DNA of 64,000 nt from Sorlinia euscelidii (lineage in GTDB: Bacteria > Pseudomonadota > Alphaproteobacteria > Acetobacterales > Acetobacteraceae). The translations under genes were made by a program, and so were the position numbers. The notes below the pieces were generated by a model. That model was not told where the DNA came from and ran no database searches. It saw only the letters and a list, made by a program, of their open reading frames with translations. This document shows positions 36,123 through 44,564 of this stretch, piece by piece; the stretch's first letter is position 1, and each line of letters opens with the position of its first letter. The stretch lies in NCBI RefSeq assembly GCF_036452155.1, contig NZ_JAWJZY010000004.1; one strand, given 5' to 3'.

Positions 36123-36478
36123 ATTGTTATTTACCTTTCATCCAGATGTGACCGGAAAATCTCCGCACTATAATTTTTTTAATAAAATAAGAATATCTTC
36201 CGAAATACTTAATAACCGCTTTTCTCTCAGTGAGCGATTGGCATCGCTGTTGTGCAGTTTGATGAGGCATTAACGATCATTGACGAATTTCAACCGGTAG
36301 AAGCTTTTGAGACGTGCGAATCAGAGTTTCTTTTTTTTTGTAATTCCTGTAGGATTAACAGCATTAACGATCCTCTCGTAAGGCATCGGGGCACATTTGA
36401 AGCCGATATTTTGTAGCAACTTCTTTATCATGGGAACGTTCTGAGTTCCCGAGTAAAAAACCAGACCAGGGTAAATAA
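36123..36478. other. AT-rich region upstream of mucR
   Basis: This 356-base gap between the divergently placed udgX and mucR genes holds no plausible protein gene. It contains two exact copies of GCATTAACGATC (36267-36278 and 36361-36372), 94 bases apart, and a run of nine T. On the minus strand a TATAGT near 36164 could serve udgX. mucR-type genes often repress their own AT-rich promoters, so this is a candidate control region. Confidence 0.5.
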
Positions 36479-36967
36479 ATGTCCGAGCATGACAACAATA
36501 AAGCTCTCCTTGAGCTTACAGTGAAAATCGTCTCTTCACATGTTGCAAATAACCCCGTGACAAGTGAAGATCTGCCTTCGATGATCAAACGCGTCTATGA
36601 AGCCCTTCGCGGGGCCGGCGCCGTTGCAGCAGAGCCAGAGCGTCCGCAGCCAGCTGTGCCCATCAAACGCTCGGTATTTCCAGATTACATTGTGTGTCTG
36701 GAAGACGGCAAGAAGCTCAAAATGCTGAAGCGTCACCTTCAGAGCGCTTACGGTATGAGCCCGGAACAATATCGTGAGCGTTGGGGCCTGCCAGCGGACT
36801 ACCCTCTGGTCGCGCCGAATTATGCGGAGCGTCGCTCACATCTCGCGCGCGAGATCGGGCTCGGTCGCAAAATCAACGCCAATCTTGATGTTTCCGGCCG
36901 GAAAGATCGCACCCTCGGTAATGAGAATGAGGGTGGCTCGGGTCGTTCAGGCCGCAAACGCGCTTAA
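36479..36967 (+). CDS. mucR: MucR/Ros family zinc-finger transcriptional regulator
   Basis: MucR-type proteins are H-NS-like regulators of alphaproteobacteria that silence AT-rich promoters. The 162-residue product begins with a helical oligomerisation region (NNKALLELTVKIVSSHVANNPV). The Ros-type finger region follows, PDYIVCLEDGKKLKMLKRHL, then YGMSPEQYRERWGLPADYPLVAPNYAERRS, ending in a basic tail (GRSGRKRA). The finger has only one of the two cysteines of the founding Ros protein, as is usual in MucR relatives. A strong hairpin lies 20 bases after the stop. Confidence 0.93.
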   Translation: MSEHDNNKALLELTVKIVSSHVANNPVTSEDLPSMIKRVYEALRGAGAVAAEPERPQPAVPIKRSVFPDYIVCLEDGKKLKMLKRHLQSAYGMSPEQYRERWGLPADYPLVAPNYAERRSHLAREIGLGRKINANLDVSGRKDRTLGNENEGGSGRSGRKRA

Positions 36968-36987
36968 TAAAGAGTAGGTCGTCGCTT

Positions 36988-37020
36988 CTCCTCCAGCGGT
37001 GCGTCAGGCGCCGGGAGGAG
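36988..37020 (+). terminator. Strong hairpin after mucR
   Basis: CTCCTCC (36988-36994) and GGAGGAG (37014-37020) form a perfect 7-base-pair stem, with further pairing of GCG to CGC inside. There is no T-run behind it, so it may be a 3'-end-stabilising or Rho-associated structure rather than an intrinsic terminator. Confidence 0.4.
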
Positions 37021-37229
37021 TATGTGACTTATTTGCAACTTACACGCGAAGAAATAGCTCGGATTTCGCCTGTCGCGAGAAGAATTACTTATTTTCCGAG
37101 CAAAAAAAATGCGGTAATTTGAGCTCGTTAAGCAGAGTTCATACATCCATTCGCGACCGAATGGGGCTACCGTTAACTGTCTTTAAATCTTTATCTCCTC
37201 GACAATAAGCGTGCGGTAGATTTATCAAA

Positions 37230-37349
37230 GTGAGCCGCATCAAGCAATTTTTACTGGGCTGGGTCTCGACATGCCTGGGGTTGCTCGGTGTTTTTGGTGG
37301 TTGCGCGATGCCATTATTTGTCAGGAGGGGGGAGCATGACGAGATCTGA
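37230..37349 (+). CDS. Possible small lipoprotein overlapping the ihfB start
   Basis: A 39-codon frame from GTG 37230 encodes a short basic start (SRIKQF), a hydrophobic core (LLGWVSTCLGLLGVFGGC) and a tail of about 13 residues. The GGC is an imperfect lipobox. It resembles the size and layout of entericidin-like small lipoproteins. It has no good ribosome site, and its last 14 bases overlap the start of ihfB, which would couple the two if it is translated. It could also be a chance frame in the ihfB leader. Confidence 0.25.
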   Translation: MSRIKQFLLGWVSTCLGLLGVFGGCAMPLFVRRGEHDEI

Positions 37350-37620
37350 GCTTATCGCACTGCTGAGTGAAGCATACCCGCAGCTTACAACCCGAGATAT
37401 AGAGCGCATTGTGCAAACGCTTTTTTCCGAGATTGTTTCCGCCCTCGCGCGCGGGGATCGGGTGGAACTTCGTGGTTTCGGTGCTTTCGGGGTTAAGAAA
37501 CGCGGTGCCCGGCTGGGTCGCAATCCCAAAACGGGTGAAGCCGTGGAAATAGATCAGAAATATGTTTCATTTTTCAAAACCGGGAAGGAACTTCGGGAGC
37601 GCATCAACGCCAAGGGTTGA
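37336..37620 (+). CDS. ihfB: Integration host factor subunit beta
   Basis: IHF-beta pairs with IHF-alpha (also in this window, 50.0 kb) to bend DNA sharply at specific sites in replication, recombination and transcription. The 94-residue product shows MTRSELIALLSE at the start, the arm region GRNPKTGEAVEI and FKTGKELRERIN at the end. The ATG at 37336 has a very strong AGGAGGGGGGAG site. The open frame extends 16 codons upstream, but this start matches the family. The beta rather than alpha identity follows from the N-terminal sequence and the C-terminal FKTGKELRERIN. Confidence 0.94.
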   Translation: MTRSELIALLSEAYPQLTTRDIERIVQTLFSEIVSALARGDRVELRGFGAFGVKKRGARLGRNPKTGEAVEIDQKYVSFFKTGKELRERINAKG

Positions 37621-37663
37621 TCGAGGCGAGGGCGCAACCTCTCATCGCGAAATTGACAGAATC

Positions 37664-38626
37664 TTAGATTTCGAGAGTTGTGCGAGAGGTTGATTTGGCA
37701 ATCATCGATATATTACAGGCGTCGGTACCCCCGATATTCCCGAGACTGATTTCATTCAATAGAAAATTGCGCAACATGATGAGCCGCATCGAGGCTTTTA
37801 GATTTTGCGGGTAGACAAGGTAAAGCTCAAGCGCCGGGACAGGATGGTCCGGGACAAGCCGCACGAGGTGGGGGTAGGATGCCGCCACGTAACTCGGCAT
37901 GGCGCCAACACCCAACCCTTCTGAGATCGCTTCCGCCATGGCAGGGTAACTATTAACCTCCAGATGGCTGCGGGAGGGCATGTGCTGCCGTTTGCAAAGC
38001 GCCTTCCGAAGCCAGTTTGCGTGCGGCAACATAAGGGGATCACCGGAAAAACTAATGACCTGATGTTGTGCAAGGTCACGGAAATGGCGTGGAATGCGCC
38101 TATCCGCCAGATAATCCTGACTCGCGTAAACAGGTATTGAGAATGTCGCGAGATGTCTCTGGATCAGGTCAGGTTGTCGCGGCGGGTGCACGCGTATCGC
38201 GACATCGGCCTCACGCTGGTTAAGATCAAGATCTGTGTCGTCAAGTAAGACCTGAATATCAATCTCAGGTTGCTGAACGAAAAACCGTTCCAATCGTGGT
38301 ATCAGCCAGTAAAGACCAAATTCGGATGTCGTTGTCAGTTTAATGACGCCCGTCGCTTTCGCGGTGCTGTCACGCAGCGATTCCTGTGTGGTGATGAGTT
38401 TCTCAAAAACCTCCCGCACAGTGGCGGCGAGGGTTTCACCCTGTTCCGTCAGGATCAGGCCCCGCGCGCGACGGTTAAAGAGCTGCACCCGCAAATCATC
38501 CTCCAGAGAGGAAATCTGACGCGAAACAGTGGATTGGCTCAACCCCAGTTTCTCACCAGCGTGGGTGAAGGAGCCCGCTTCAACCACAGCGTAAAAAATG
38601 CGCAGCTTGTCCCAGTCCACTCTCAT
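37664..38626 (-). CDS. LysR family transcriptional regulator
   Basis: A standard LTTR: the N-terminal winged helix is WDKLRIFYAVVEAGSFTHAGEKLGLSQSTVSRQISSLEDDLRVQLFNRRARGL. A linker helix and a periplasmic-binding-protein-like effector domain follow (about residues 90-300). The start is uncertain: ATG at 38626 (used here), a TTG four codons earlier, or a GTG two codons later that has the better-spaced GGGGGA site. It is convergent with ihfB and lies upstream of trxB on the same strand, 138 bases apart. Its target and effector are not evident; trxB is a candidate only by position. Confidence 0.9.
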   Translation of the reverse strand: MRVDWDKLRIFYAVVEAGSFTHAGEKLGLSQSTVSRQISSLEDDLRVQLFNRRARGLILTEQGETLAATVREVFEKLITTQESLRDSTAKATGVIKLTTTSEFGLYWLIPRLERFFVQQPEIDIQVLLDDTDLDLNQREADVAIRVHPPRQPDLIQRHLATFSIPVYASQDYLADRRIPRHFRDLAQHQVISFSGDPLMLPHANWLRKALCKRQHMPSRSHLEVNSYPAMAEAISEGLGVGAMPSYVAASYPHLVRLVPDHPVPALELYLVYPQNLKASMRLIMLRNFLLNEISLGNIGGTDACNISMIAKSTSRTTLEI

Positions 38627-38764
38627 TCCCCCACGCAAGATCTCATCAAAAACAGGAAATATATTATCCTTGGCCTATGCGTGTGATGATGGTGGCGCGT
38701 CAATAGGTGTGAAGGTGATCCGGCTCGAAAAGCGACACAATCCCTGTAAGCCGTGAAGACGGGG

Positions 38765-39721
38765 TCATGATTCACCCGCGATGAAGCGCTCCGCCTCCAG
38801 CGCAGCCATACAGCCTGTGCCCGCTGCCGTCACAGCCTGCCGGAAAACCCTGTCCTGCACATCACCGGCCGCAAAAATCCCGGGACGGGATGTGCGCGTT
38901 GAGCCGGGAGGCGTCGTGATATAGCCCTCCGCGTCACAATCTACGAACTTGAGAAACGGCGCCGTGTTCGGTTGATGGCCGATCGCGATGAAAACGCCAT
39001 CGACCGCCAATGTCTCCAGAGTGTTTTCCTGGCGATTTTTCAGACGAAGCCCGCTGACGGTCGCCGGTGTGCCGTCAGAGAGAATGTCATCGACGCTGCG
39101 ATTCCACAGAACCTCGATTTTAGGATCAGCGAAAAGCCGCTTCTGCATGATGCGTTCCGCGCGCAGCGTGTCGCGTCGATGGATGAGGGTTACTTTTTCC
39201 GCATGACGTGTCAGATAAAGGGCCTCCTCAACCGCTGTGTTCCCGCCACCAACGACCGCGACATGTTTCCCGCGGAAGAAAAACCCGTCACACGTTGCGC
39301 AGGCGGATACCCCAGCCCCTTGCAAACGGGATTCGGAGGGGAGGCCAAGCCATTTCGCCTGAGCGCCGGTGGCGATAACAGCCGTTTTGGCCAGATAAAC
39401 ATCCCCGGAATCCCCCGTGAAGCGAAATCGAAATGGGCTATCATCGCCGAGATCCTCACATGTTGTGACGAGATCCGTCACCATGCGGGTCCCTACGGCC
39501 TTTGCCTGGGCATGCATCTGCTCCATCAGCCATGGCCCCTGAATGGGCGCCGCGAAGCCAGGATAATTTTCCACATCGGTTGTGATGGTCAATTGCCCGC
39601 CAAGTTGTAGACCCGTCACCAATATCGGCTTAAGATTGGCACGCGCGGCGTAAATCGCAGCCGTATAACCGGCGGGCCCTGCACCAATCACGATAAGGTC
39701 CGTTTCATATTTACGCGTCAT
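38765..39721 (-). CDS. trxB: Thioredoxin-disulfide reductase
   Basis: TrxB transfers electrons from NADPH through FAD to thioredoxin. The FAD loop VIGAGPAGYTAAIYAARA is at about residues 11-28. The redox-active CATC is in SACATCDGFFF (about residue 140). The NADPH loop VAVVGGGNTAVEEALYL and the C-terminal FAD motif PGIFAAGDVQDRVFRQAVTAAGTGCMAA follow. At 318 residues it is the usual short bacterial form. It is divergent from the Lrp-type gene with 120 bases between the starts. Confidence 0.98.
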   Translation of the reverse strand: MTRKYETDLIVIGAGPAGYTAAIYAARANLKPILVTGLQLGGQLTITTDVENYPGFAAPIQGPWLMEQMHAQAKAVGTRMVTDLVTTCEDLGDDSPFRFRFTGDSGDVYLAKTAVIATGAQAKWLGLPSESRLQGAGVSACATCDGFFFRGKHVAVVGGGNTAVEEALYLTRHAEKVTLIHRRDTLRAERIMQKRLFADPKIEVLWNRSVDDILSDGTPATVSGLRLKNRQENTLETLAVDGVFIAIGHQPNTAPFLKFVDCDAEGYITTPPGSTRTSRPGIFAAGDVQDRVFRQAVTAAGTGCMAALEAERFIAGES

Positions 39722-39841
39722 GCTGTCTTACCCATAAGATTGTCTATCGCATTCAAACTGTGGCTCTTCACCTACAATCCAGATATAGAGAATTCGAACG
39801 AAACACCAAACGGAGTTTCAGAGGAAGTTTACTGGCATTCT

Positions 39842-40354
39842 ATGACGCGACATGATTCCGACACCTATAAGGCAATCGCATCCCCCCCAATAGATGATCA
39901 CGCGTTGGACGCGACCGACCTTCGAATTGTTGGGGAATTGCAGATTCATGGCCGCATGACCAACGTTGAACTCGCGCGTCGCACGGGGCTCTCTGCGCCC
40001 CCATGTCTCAGGCGGGTGCGACGATTGGAGGAGCTTGGCATTCTCAAGGGCTATCATGCCGATGTGGATGTTGAAAAGCTCGGCTGGCCCATCACTTTTT
40101 TTGCGTTGATCGGACTCGAAAGTCAGAAGGGCGCCGCCCTGGAAGATTTTGAGGGGCGGGTCGCGGACTGGGATGAGGTGCGCGAGTGTCACATGATTCG
40201 CGGCGGTGGTGATTTTCTGCTGCGCCTCATCGCGCGGGACCCAAATCATCAGAACGAACTTACCCGCCGTTTGACGGATCTCGACGCCGTCGCACGTGTC
40301 GTGACCTTGCAAACCATCCGCACCAGCCTCAGCCGGGCCGGAATCCCTCTATGA
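39842..40354 (+). CDS. Lrp/AsnC family transcriptional regulator
   Basis: The 170-residue product has the Lrp-type N-terminal winged helix (DLRIVGELQIHGRMTNVELARRTGLSAPPCLRRVRRLEELGILKGYHADV). The RAM/AsnC ligand-binding domain follows (VRECHMIRGGGDFLLRLIARD, about residues 105-160). The frame is open 34 codons upstream, but the ATG at 39842 fits the family and has GAGGAAG about 13 bases before it. Its stop overlaps the start of the next glycosyltransferase gene (ATGA), so regulator and enzyme are co-translated. A possible promoter (TTCAAA, 15 bases, TACAAT) lies at 39752-39778. Its effector is unknown. Confidence 0.92.
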   Translation: MTRHDSDTYKAIASPPIDDHALDATDLRIVGELQIHGRMTNVELARRTGLSAPPCLRRVRRLEELGILKGYHADVDVEKLGWPITFFALIGLESQKGAALEDFEGRVADWDEVRECHMIRGGGDFLLRLIARDPNHQNELTRRLTDLDAVARVVTLQTIRTSLSRAGIPL

Positions 40355-41445
40355 CGGCGCGCCCGCCGGTCGAACTTTCCATTATTGTGCCCTGTTTCAA
40401 TGAGGCAGGGAACATTCAGCTTTTTTACACCGCGATCTGCAAGGTTCTGACCGATACGGCGTGGGAAATCATCTTCGTCGATGATGACTCGCCGGATGGC
40501 ACGTCCCGGATCGTGACATCCATCGCGCAGCAGGATGCGCGCGTTCGGCTTTTGCGCCGTGTCGGGCGGCGCGGGCTGTCATCGGCGGTGATTGAAGGCG
40601 TGCTTGCCTCCACCGCGCCGCTACTCGTCGTTATGGATGGCGACATGCAGCACGACGAATCCATCCTTCCGCAGATGATCTCGCCCCTTCGGGAAAATCG
40701 TCAGGATATAACGGTCGCCAGCCGACATATGGAGGGCGGTGACAGTGCGGGGCTGGCGCATCGAGGGCGACACCTTCTTTCCCGCACCGGGATCAGACTC
40801 GGCCAGATTTTTCTCAAGCACCCTTTGACCGACCCGATGAGCGGCTATTTCGCTTTTCGGCGCGACTGTTTCAGTCAGGCGCTCCCAAAGCTGACGGGGA
40901 CCGGTTTCAAGATCCTGCTGGAAATGCTGCTCGCCTTGCCGCGCTCTGTGCGCATGGGTGAGGTGCCTTTTGTTTTTCGCGAGAGACATGCGGGTGAGAG
41001 CAAATTAGGGCCGATTGTCCTGTTTCAATTTCTCGGCATGTTGGTAGAGCGTGTGATCGGGCACATCGTCCCCATGCGCTTCTTCGTTTTTGCTTTTGTC
41101 GGGGCGCTTGGCATATTGGTCAATCTGGCCGTGTCGGAGGGGGCGCGTTTTGCCGGGTTGGGTTTCGGGGCCAGTCAATCAACCGGTATGGTCGCCGCGA
41201 TCATCACGAATTTCTTTTTGAATAACTGCCTGACATATCATGACCGTCCCCTCAAAGGCTGGCTGCGCCTCTCAACCGGTTTCGCGGTTTTCATGGTCGG
41301 ATGCAGCCTTGGAGCTTACGCGAATATCGGCGTCGCGGAGATGATCTATCATGCTGACCGGCATTGGAGTCAGGCCAGCGCCGCGGGTGCGGTGATCGGC
41401 GTGGTATGGAATTACGCCGTCGCCTCCACACTTGTCTGGCGGTAA
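40351..41445 (+). CDS. Dolichyl-phosphate-mannose synthase-like GT2 fused to a GtrA membrane domain
   Basis: The N-terminal GT2 domain (about residues 8-230) shows LSIIVPCFNEAGNIQLFY, the nucleotide-sugar DDDSPDGT, the DxD-type VMDGDMQHDE and a polyprenol-phosphate transferase layout. The C-terminal GtrA-like domain (about 240-364) has four membrane segments (FFVFAFVGALGILVNLAVSEG, IITNFFLNNCLTYHDRPLKGW and two more). Such enzymes charge undecaprenyl phosphate with a sugar and help flip it for periplasmic glycosyl transfer. The next gene is an ArnT-type acceptor transferase, which fits a two-step modification of LPS, a lipid or a protein. The sugar and target are not evident. Confidence 0.88.
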   Translation: MTARPPVELSIIVPCFNEAGNIQLFYTAICKVLTDTAWEIIFVDDDSPDGTSRIVTSIAQQDARVRLLRRVGRRGLSSAVIEGVLASTAPLLVVMDGDMQHDESILPQMISPLRENRQDITVASRHMEGGDSAGLAHRGRHLLSRTGIRLGQIFLKHPLTDPMSGYFAFRRDCFSQALPKLTGTGFKILLEMLLALPRSVRMGEVPFVFRERHAGESKLGPIVLFQFLGMLVERVIGHIVPMRFFVFAFVGALGILVNLAVSEGARFAGLGFGASQSTGMVAAIITNFFLNNCLTYHDRPLKGWLRLSTGFAVFMVGCSLGAYANIGVAEMIYHADRHWSQASAAGAVIGVVWNYAVASTLVWR

Positions 41446-41447
41446 CA

Positions 41448-42859
41448 ATGCGCCTGGCCCTTTCCAATCATATCGCGGTCGGGTCCCTTCTCATTTTCGT
41501 CACTGTGGCGCGACTGATCCTCGCCGCCGAGATCGGCCTGACGCCGGATGAAGCTTATTACTGGATCTGGTCCCAGCATCTTCAGGGGGGTATGTTGATC
41601 ATCCCCCCGCCGTGGCCTTCATCATCCGCGCCGGCACATGGATCTGGGGTGATACGACATTCGGCATCCGATTTTTCGGGCCGATTCTGGCGCTCGCCGG
41701 TTCGATTTTACTCATCAATGCAGGTCGGGACCTGATGGGGCGGTGCGAGGACGGCATCAAAGCCGCGCTCCTTTTCAATGCGACGCTCTTCCTCGGTGTC
41801 GGGGCGGCGACGATGACGCCGGATACGCCGCTCATCTTCTTCAGCACACTGGCCTTGTGGGCGCTGGGGCGTCTTTATGTGACACAGCAACCTGCATGGT
41901 GGCTCCTTATCGGCGCGGCTTTCGGGCTGGGTTTTGACAGCAAATATACCGCTGTGCTTCCAGCTCTTTCCTGCGGGTTGTGGTGGCTTTTCTCACCTCG
42001 AAAACCGCCCTTCAAATGGGTTGCTGGCGGCGCGCTGATGGGATGGCTCGTCATTTCGCCTGTCCTTCTCTGGAATGCGCAGCATCATTGGGCGAGCTTT
42101 CTTAAACAGGGCGGCAGGGCGCAGGATTGGGCGCCATCGCGTGCCGTGCAATTTGTTGGAGAATTGCTGGGGGGGCAGATCGGCCTCGCGACGCCGCTTA
42201 TCTTTCTGCTGTGTGTGGGCGGTGTCGTTGCGGCGATAAAACAGGCGCGTCGCGGCGACGCTTTGTGGCTGCTCAGCGCCATGGTGGTGCTTCCGAGCGG
42301 CGTGTTTCTGCAACATGCATTCGGGGGAAGGGTCCAGGCGAACTGGCCGGTCATTCTTTATCCCGCCGCGATTCTGCTTGCCACACGTATGCGCGGTGTC
42401 ACCGCGGCTGCCTGCCTCGGTTATGTCATGACGGGCCTCATTTATCTTCAGGCTCTGACTCACGTCATACCGCTTTCACCCCACCATGATATCGTAGCGC
42501 GCCAAACCGGGGGGTGGCGGGGTTTCGCGCAACATCTTGCGCGGCAGAGTCAGGGGCAGGCGGTCATATTCCGGGATTATGCGCAAGCGTCCCTCGTCCA
42601 TTTTTACGCACCCGAACTGACGATCTACAGCACGGACCCGCGTTGGCTCTATCTTGATCGACCGGTCGGGCGGGAAGTAACGGCGCTTCTGGTTGAAAAA
42701 CAGGACTCGCGGGATGCTATTCTGCACGGCTGGGTTGCGGCGTCGCCAAACCCAACGTCCTTATGTCGAAAGGCGCGGGGACAGAATATAAGATGTTACC
42801 GACTGACGCCGGTTGAAAAATCAGGAGGGGATTCGGTCATTATCAGGCGGGTGGGGTGA
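41448..42859 (+). pseudogene. GT39/ArnT-like membrane glycosyltransferase, frame broken once
   Basis: The gene begins at ATG 41448, 2 bases after the previous stop. The first 47 codons encode a membrane segment and LTPDEAYYWIWSQHLQGG, the start of the PMT/ArnT catalytic motif. The frame then fails. Adding one G to the six-G run at 41585-41590 gives YVDHPPAVAFIIRAGTWIWGDTTFGIRFFGP, the expected ExYY...GYxDHPP signature. The gene then continues open to 42859 with about ten more membrane segments and a periplasmic C-terminal domain (about 470 residues in total). The family transfers sugars from polyprenyl phosphate, matching the preceding gene. The terminator at 42880 ends the operon. Confidence 0.85.
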
Positions 42860-42879
42860 TGCCAGGGCGCCAGCCATAA

Positions 42880-42905
42880 AAAAACCGCCCCGAAAGGCGG
42901 TTTTT
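42880..42905. terminator. Bidirectional terminator between the glycosyltransferase operon and rpsU
   Basis: A 10-base-pair stem, AAAAACCGCC (42880-42889) with GGCGGTTTTT (42896-42905) and a 6-base loop, has T-runs in both directions. It lies 20 bases after the plus-strand glycosyltransferase stop and 20 bases after the minus-strand rpsU stop, so it can serve both convergent units. Confidence 0.88.
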
Positions 42906-42925
42906 ACCGAACGTCGCGTGACGGC

Positions 42926-43129
42926 TCAGAAGCCTTCACGTTCCAGACGTTTGCGCTCCATTTTACGTGCACGGCGCACCGCTTCAGCAGCCTCACGCGC
43001 GCGGCGCTCAGAGGGCTTCTCGAAATGGCGGCGCAGCTTCATTTCACGAAAAATGCCTTCGCGCTGCATTTTCTTTTTAAGCGCTTTGAGCGCTTGATCG
43101 ACATTATTGTCACGGACCAGAACCTGCAC
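42926..43129 (-). CDS. rpsU: 30S ribosomal protein S21
   Basis: S21 contacts the Shine-Dalgarno helix region of 16S rRNA at initiation. The 67-residue product is VQVLVRDNNVDQALKALKKKM, then REGIFREMKLRRHFEKPSERRAREAAE and a strongly basic end. The start is taken as GTG 43129 because the family begins exactly there; AGGAG lies 11 bases upstream. The open frame extends 50 codons higher without family resemblance. Non-ATG initiation is unusual for a ribosomal protein gene but fits the alignment. It ends at the shared terminator. Confidence 0.94.
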   Translation of the reverse strand: MQVLVRDNNVDQALKALKKKMQREGIFREMKLRRHFEKPSERRAREAAEAVRRARKMERKRLEREGF

Positions 43130-43367
43130 GTGCCTGTCATCTCCTGTCGCCCAATCGGTGTTGCGGGCTTGCTGAATAAATACGGTCAAGGACGCGCCAT
43201 TTCGGCTTTTCGTCCGATCAGGTGGTCGCATTAGCATAATTGCGCGGCGCAGCACAAATGTTTTCACGTTTCCGCGCATTTTTGCCTATAAGAGTCAGTC
43301 GAAACACGCGCTTAGCCCGCCGGGAGCCCGCCGGTGCGCCAAAGCAAGGCAGAGAGGGCTGTTTACG

Positions 43368-43868
43368 ATGCGTGATATCCAACACGCGCGCCGCCAGGGG
43401 CTCCCCGCGCGTAATGCCGCCTCAACACATCTTTACCTCCGTGAGGAACAGGTCCGCAGTGCGTGGGAAGCCACGACAGAGGCCTTTCGCCAGCTTGAGA
43501 AACAGTCAGATGCAAGGCGGATGGAGCACGGTATCGGCAAGGCGCATCAGCGCATTCTGATCCTTCTGGCCAATCGGCCCGGCCTCTCCGTTGGGGATGT
43601 GCAACGTAAACTGGTTGTTTCAAAGCAGAGCCTCAACCGGGAGTTGAATTTGCTGCTTCAAAAACGATACGTCACCTGCACGGTCGATGGAGTCGATCGA
43701 CGCGTGCGGCGCCTCCACGTTACCGATAAGGGGCGTGAACTCGCTGATATCTGCTTCGAACCGCTGCGTCAGTCCCTGACGGCGGCTTACCGTCAGGCCG
43801 GGGCGCAGGCTGTGGAGGGGTTTCAACAGGTTCTCGCCTGTCTGACGCGCGATGGAGAAGAAACTTGA
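43368..43868 (+). CDS. petP: MarR family regulator, PetP-like
   Basis: The 166-residue product has a MarR winged-helix core (about residues 50-150): GKAHQRILILLANRPGLSVGDVQRKLVVSKQSLNRELNLLLQKRYVTCTVDGVDRRVRRLHVTDKGRELAD in sections. It is followed, with a 4-base overlap, by an OmpR-type response regulator. This MarR/OmpR pair is the arrangement called petP-petR in Rhodobacter capsulatus, where petR was reported to influence cytochrome bc1 genes; the symbol is by gene order and family, not proof of target. The ATG at 43368 has GAGAGGG nine bases upstream. Confidence 0.85.
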   Translation: MRDIQHARRQGLPARNAASTHLYLREEQVRSAWEATTEAFRQLEKQSDARRMEHGIGKAHQRILILLANRPGLSVGDVQRKLVVSKQSLNRELNLLLQKRYVTCTVDGVDRRVRRLHVTDKGRELADICFEPLRQSLTAAYRQAGAQAVEGFQQVLACLTRDGEET

Positions 43869-44551
43869 AATCAGCGCATATCCTCGTCGTCGATGATGAC
43901 CCCCGTCTTTTAAAGCTGATCAAGCGTTTCCTTGATGAGAATGGCTTTCGGGTGACGACGGCCGCCAATGCGGCGGAGGCGCGTCATTTTCTCAAAATGG
44001 TTCAGCCTGATGCGATGATTGTGGATGTCATGATGCCGGGTGAGGATGGCATTTCCCTGACGCGGGCGCTGCGGGATGAGGGGTGCACATGGCCGATCAT
44101 GGCGTTAACAGCGCGCGGCGAACCGGAGGAGCGCGTTGACGGGCTTGAGGCCGGGGCGGATGATTATATGGCCAAACCTTTTGAACCGCGGGAGCTGGTC
44201 CTTCGGCTTCAGGGCCATTTACGGCGCGCGACCGGGCAGGTGCCTTGTAGCGGAACGCGTCTGATCCGGATAGGCACGTTGGAATTTGATGCGCATCGTG
44301 GGCTGCTGAATGGTGGCGACGGCACGATCCATCTCACGGGCCGGGATGTCGCCCTGCTTCAACTTTTCTGCGCCCGCCCTGGGGCCATTCTGTCGCGTGA
44401 GGTGATTGCCGGTGCGCTGGCGCTGGAAGATGTGAGCGAGCGCAGCGTGGATGTGCAGGTGACACGACTGCGCAAGCGTATAGAACCGGACCCGAGAGAG
44501 CCGCGGCACCTACAGACAGTGCGCGGACGCGGCTACGTCTTCAGACCCTGA
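43865..44551 (+). CDS. petR: OmpR-family response regulator, PetR-like
   Basis: The receiver domain begins AHILVVDDDPRLLKLI, with the phosphoacceptor in MIVDVMMPGEDG (about Asp54), the conserved MALTARG and the lysine in DDYMAKPFEPREL. The C-terminal OmpR winged helix (about residues 130-226) ends LQTVRGRGYVFRP. The likely start is TTG 43865, whose TTGA overlaps the stop of the MarR gene; GGAG lies about 9 bases before it. A histidine kinase gene follows 13 bases later, giving a three-gene MarR-regulator-kinase operon. Confidence 0.93.
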   Translation: MKSAHILVVDDDPRLLKLIKRFLDENGFRVTTAANAAEARHFLKMVQPDAMIVDVMMPGEDGISLTRALRDEGCTWPIMALTARGEPEERVDGLEAGADDYMAKPFEPRELVLRLQGHLRRATGQVPCSGTRLIRIGTLEFDAHRGLLNGGDGTIHLTGRDVALLQLFCARPGAILSREVIAGALALEDVSERSVDVQVTRLRKRIEPDPREPRHLQTVRGRGYVFRP

Positions 44552-44564
44552 CGGAAGAAGCTCT

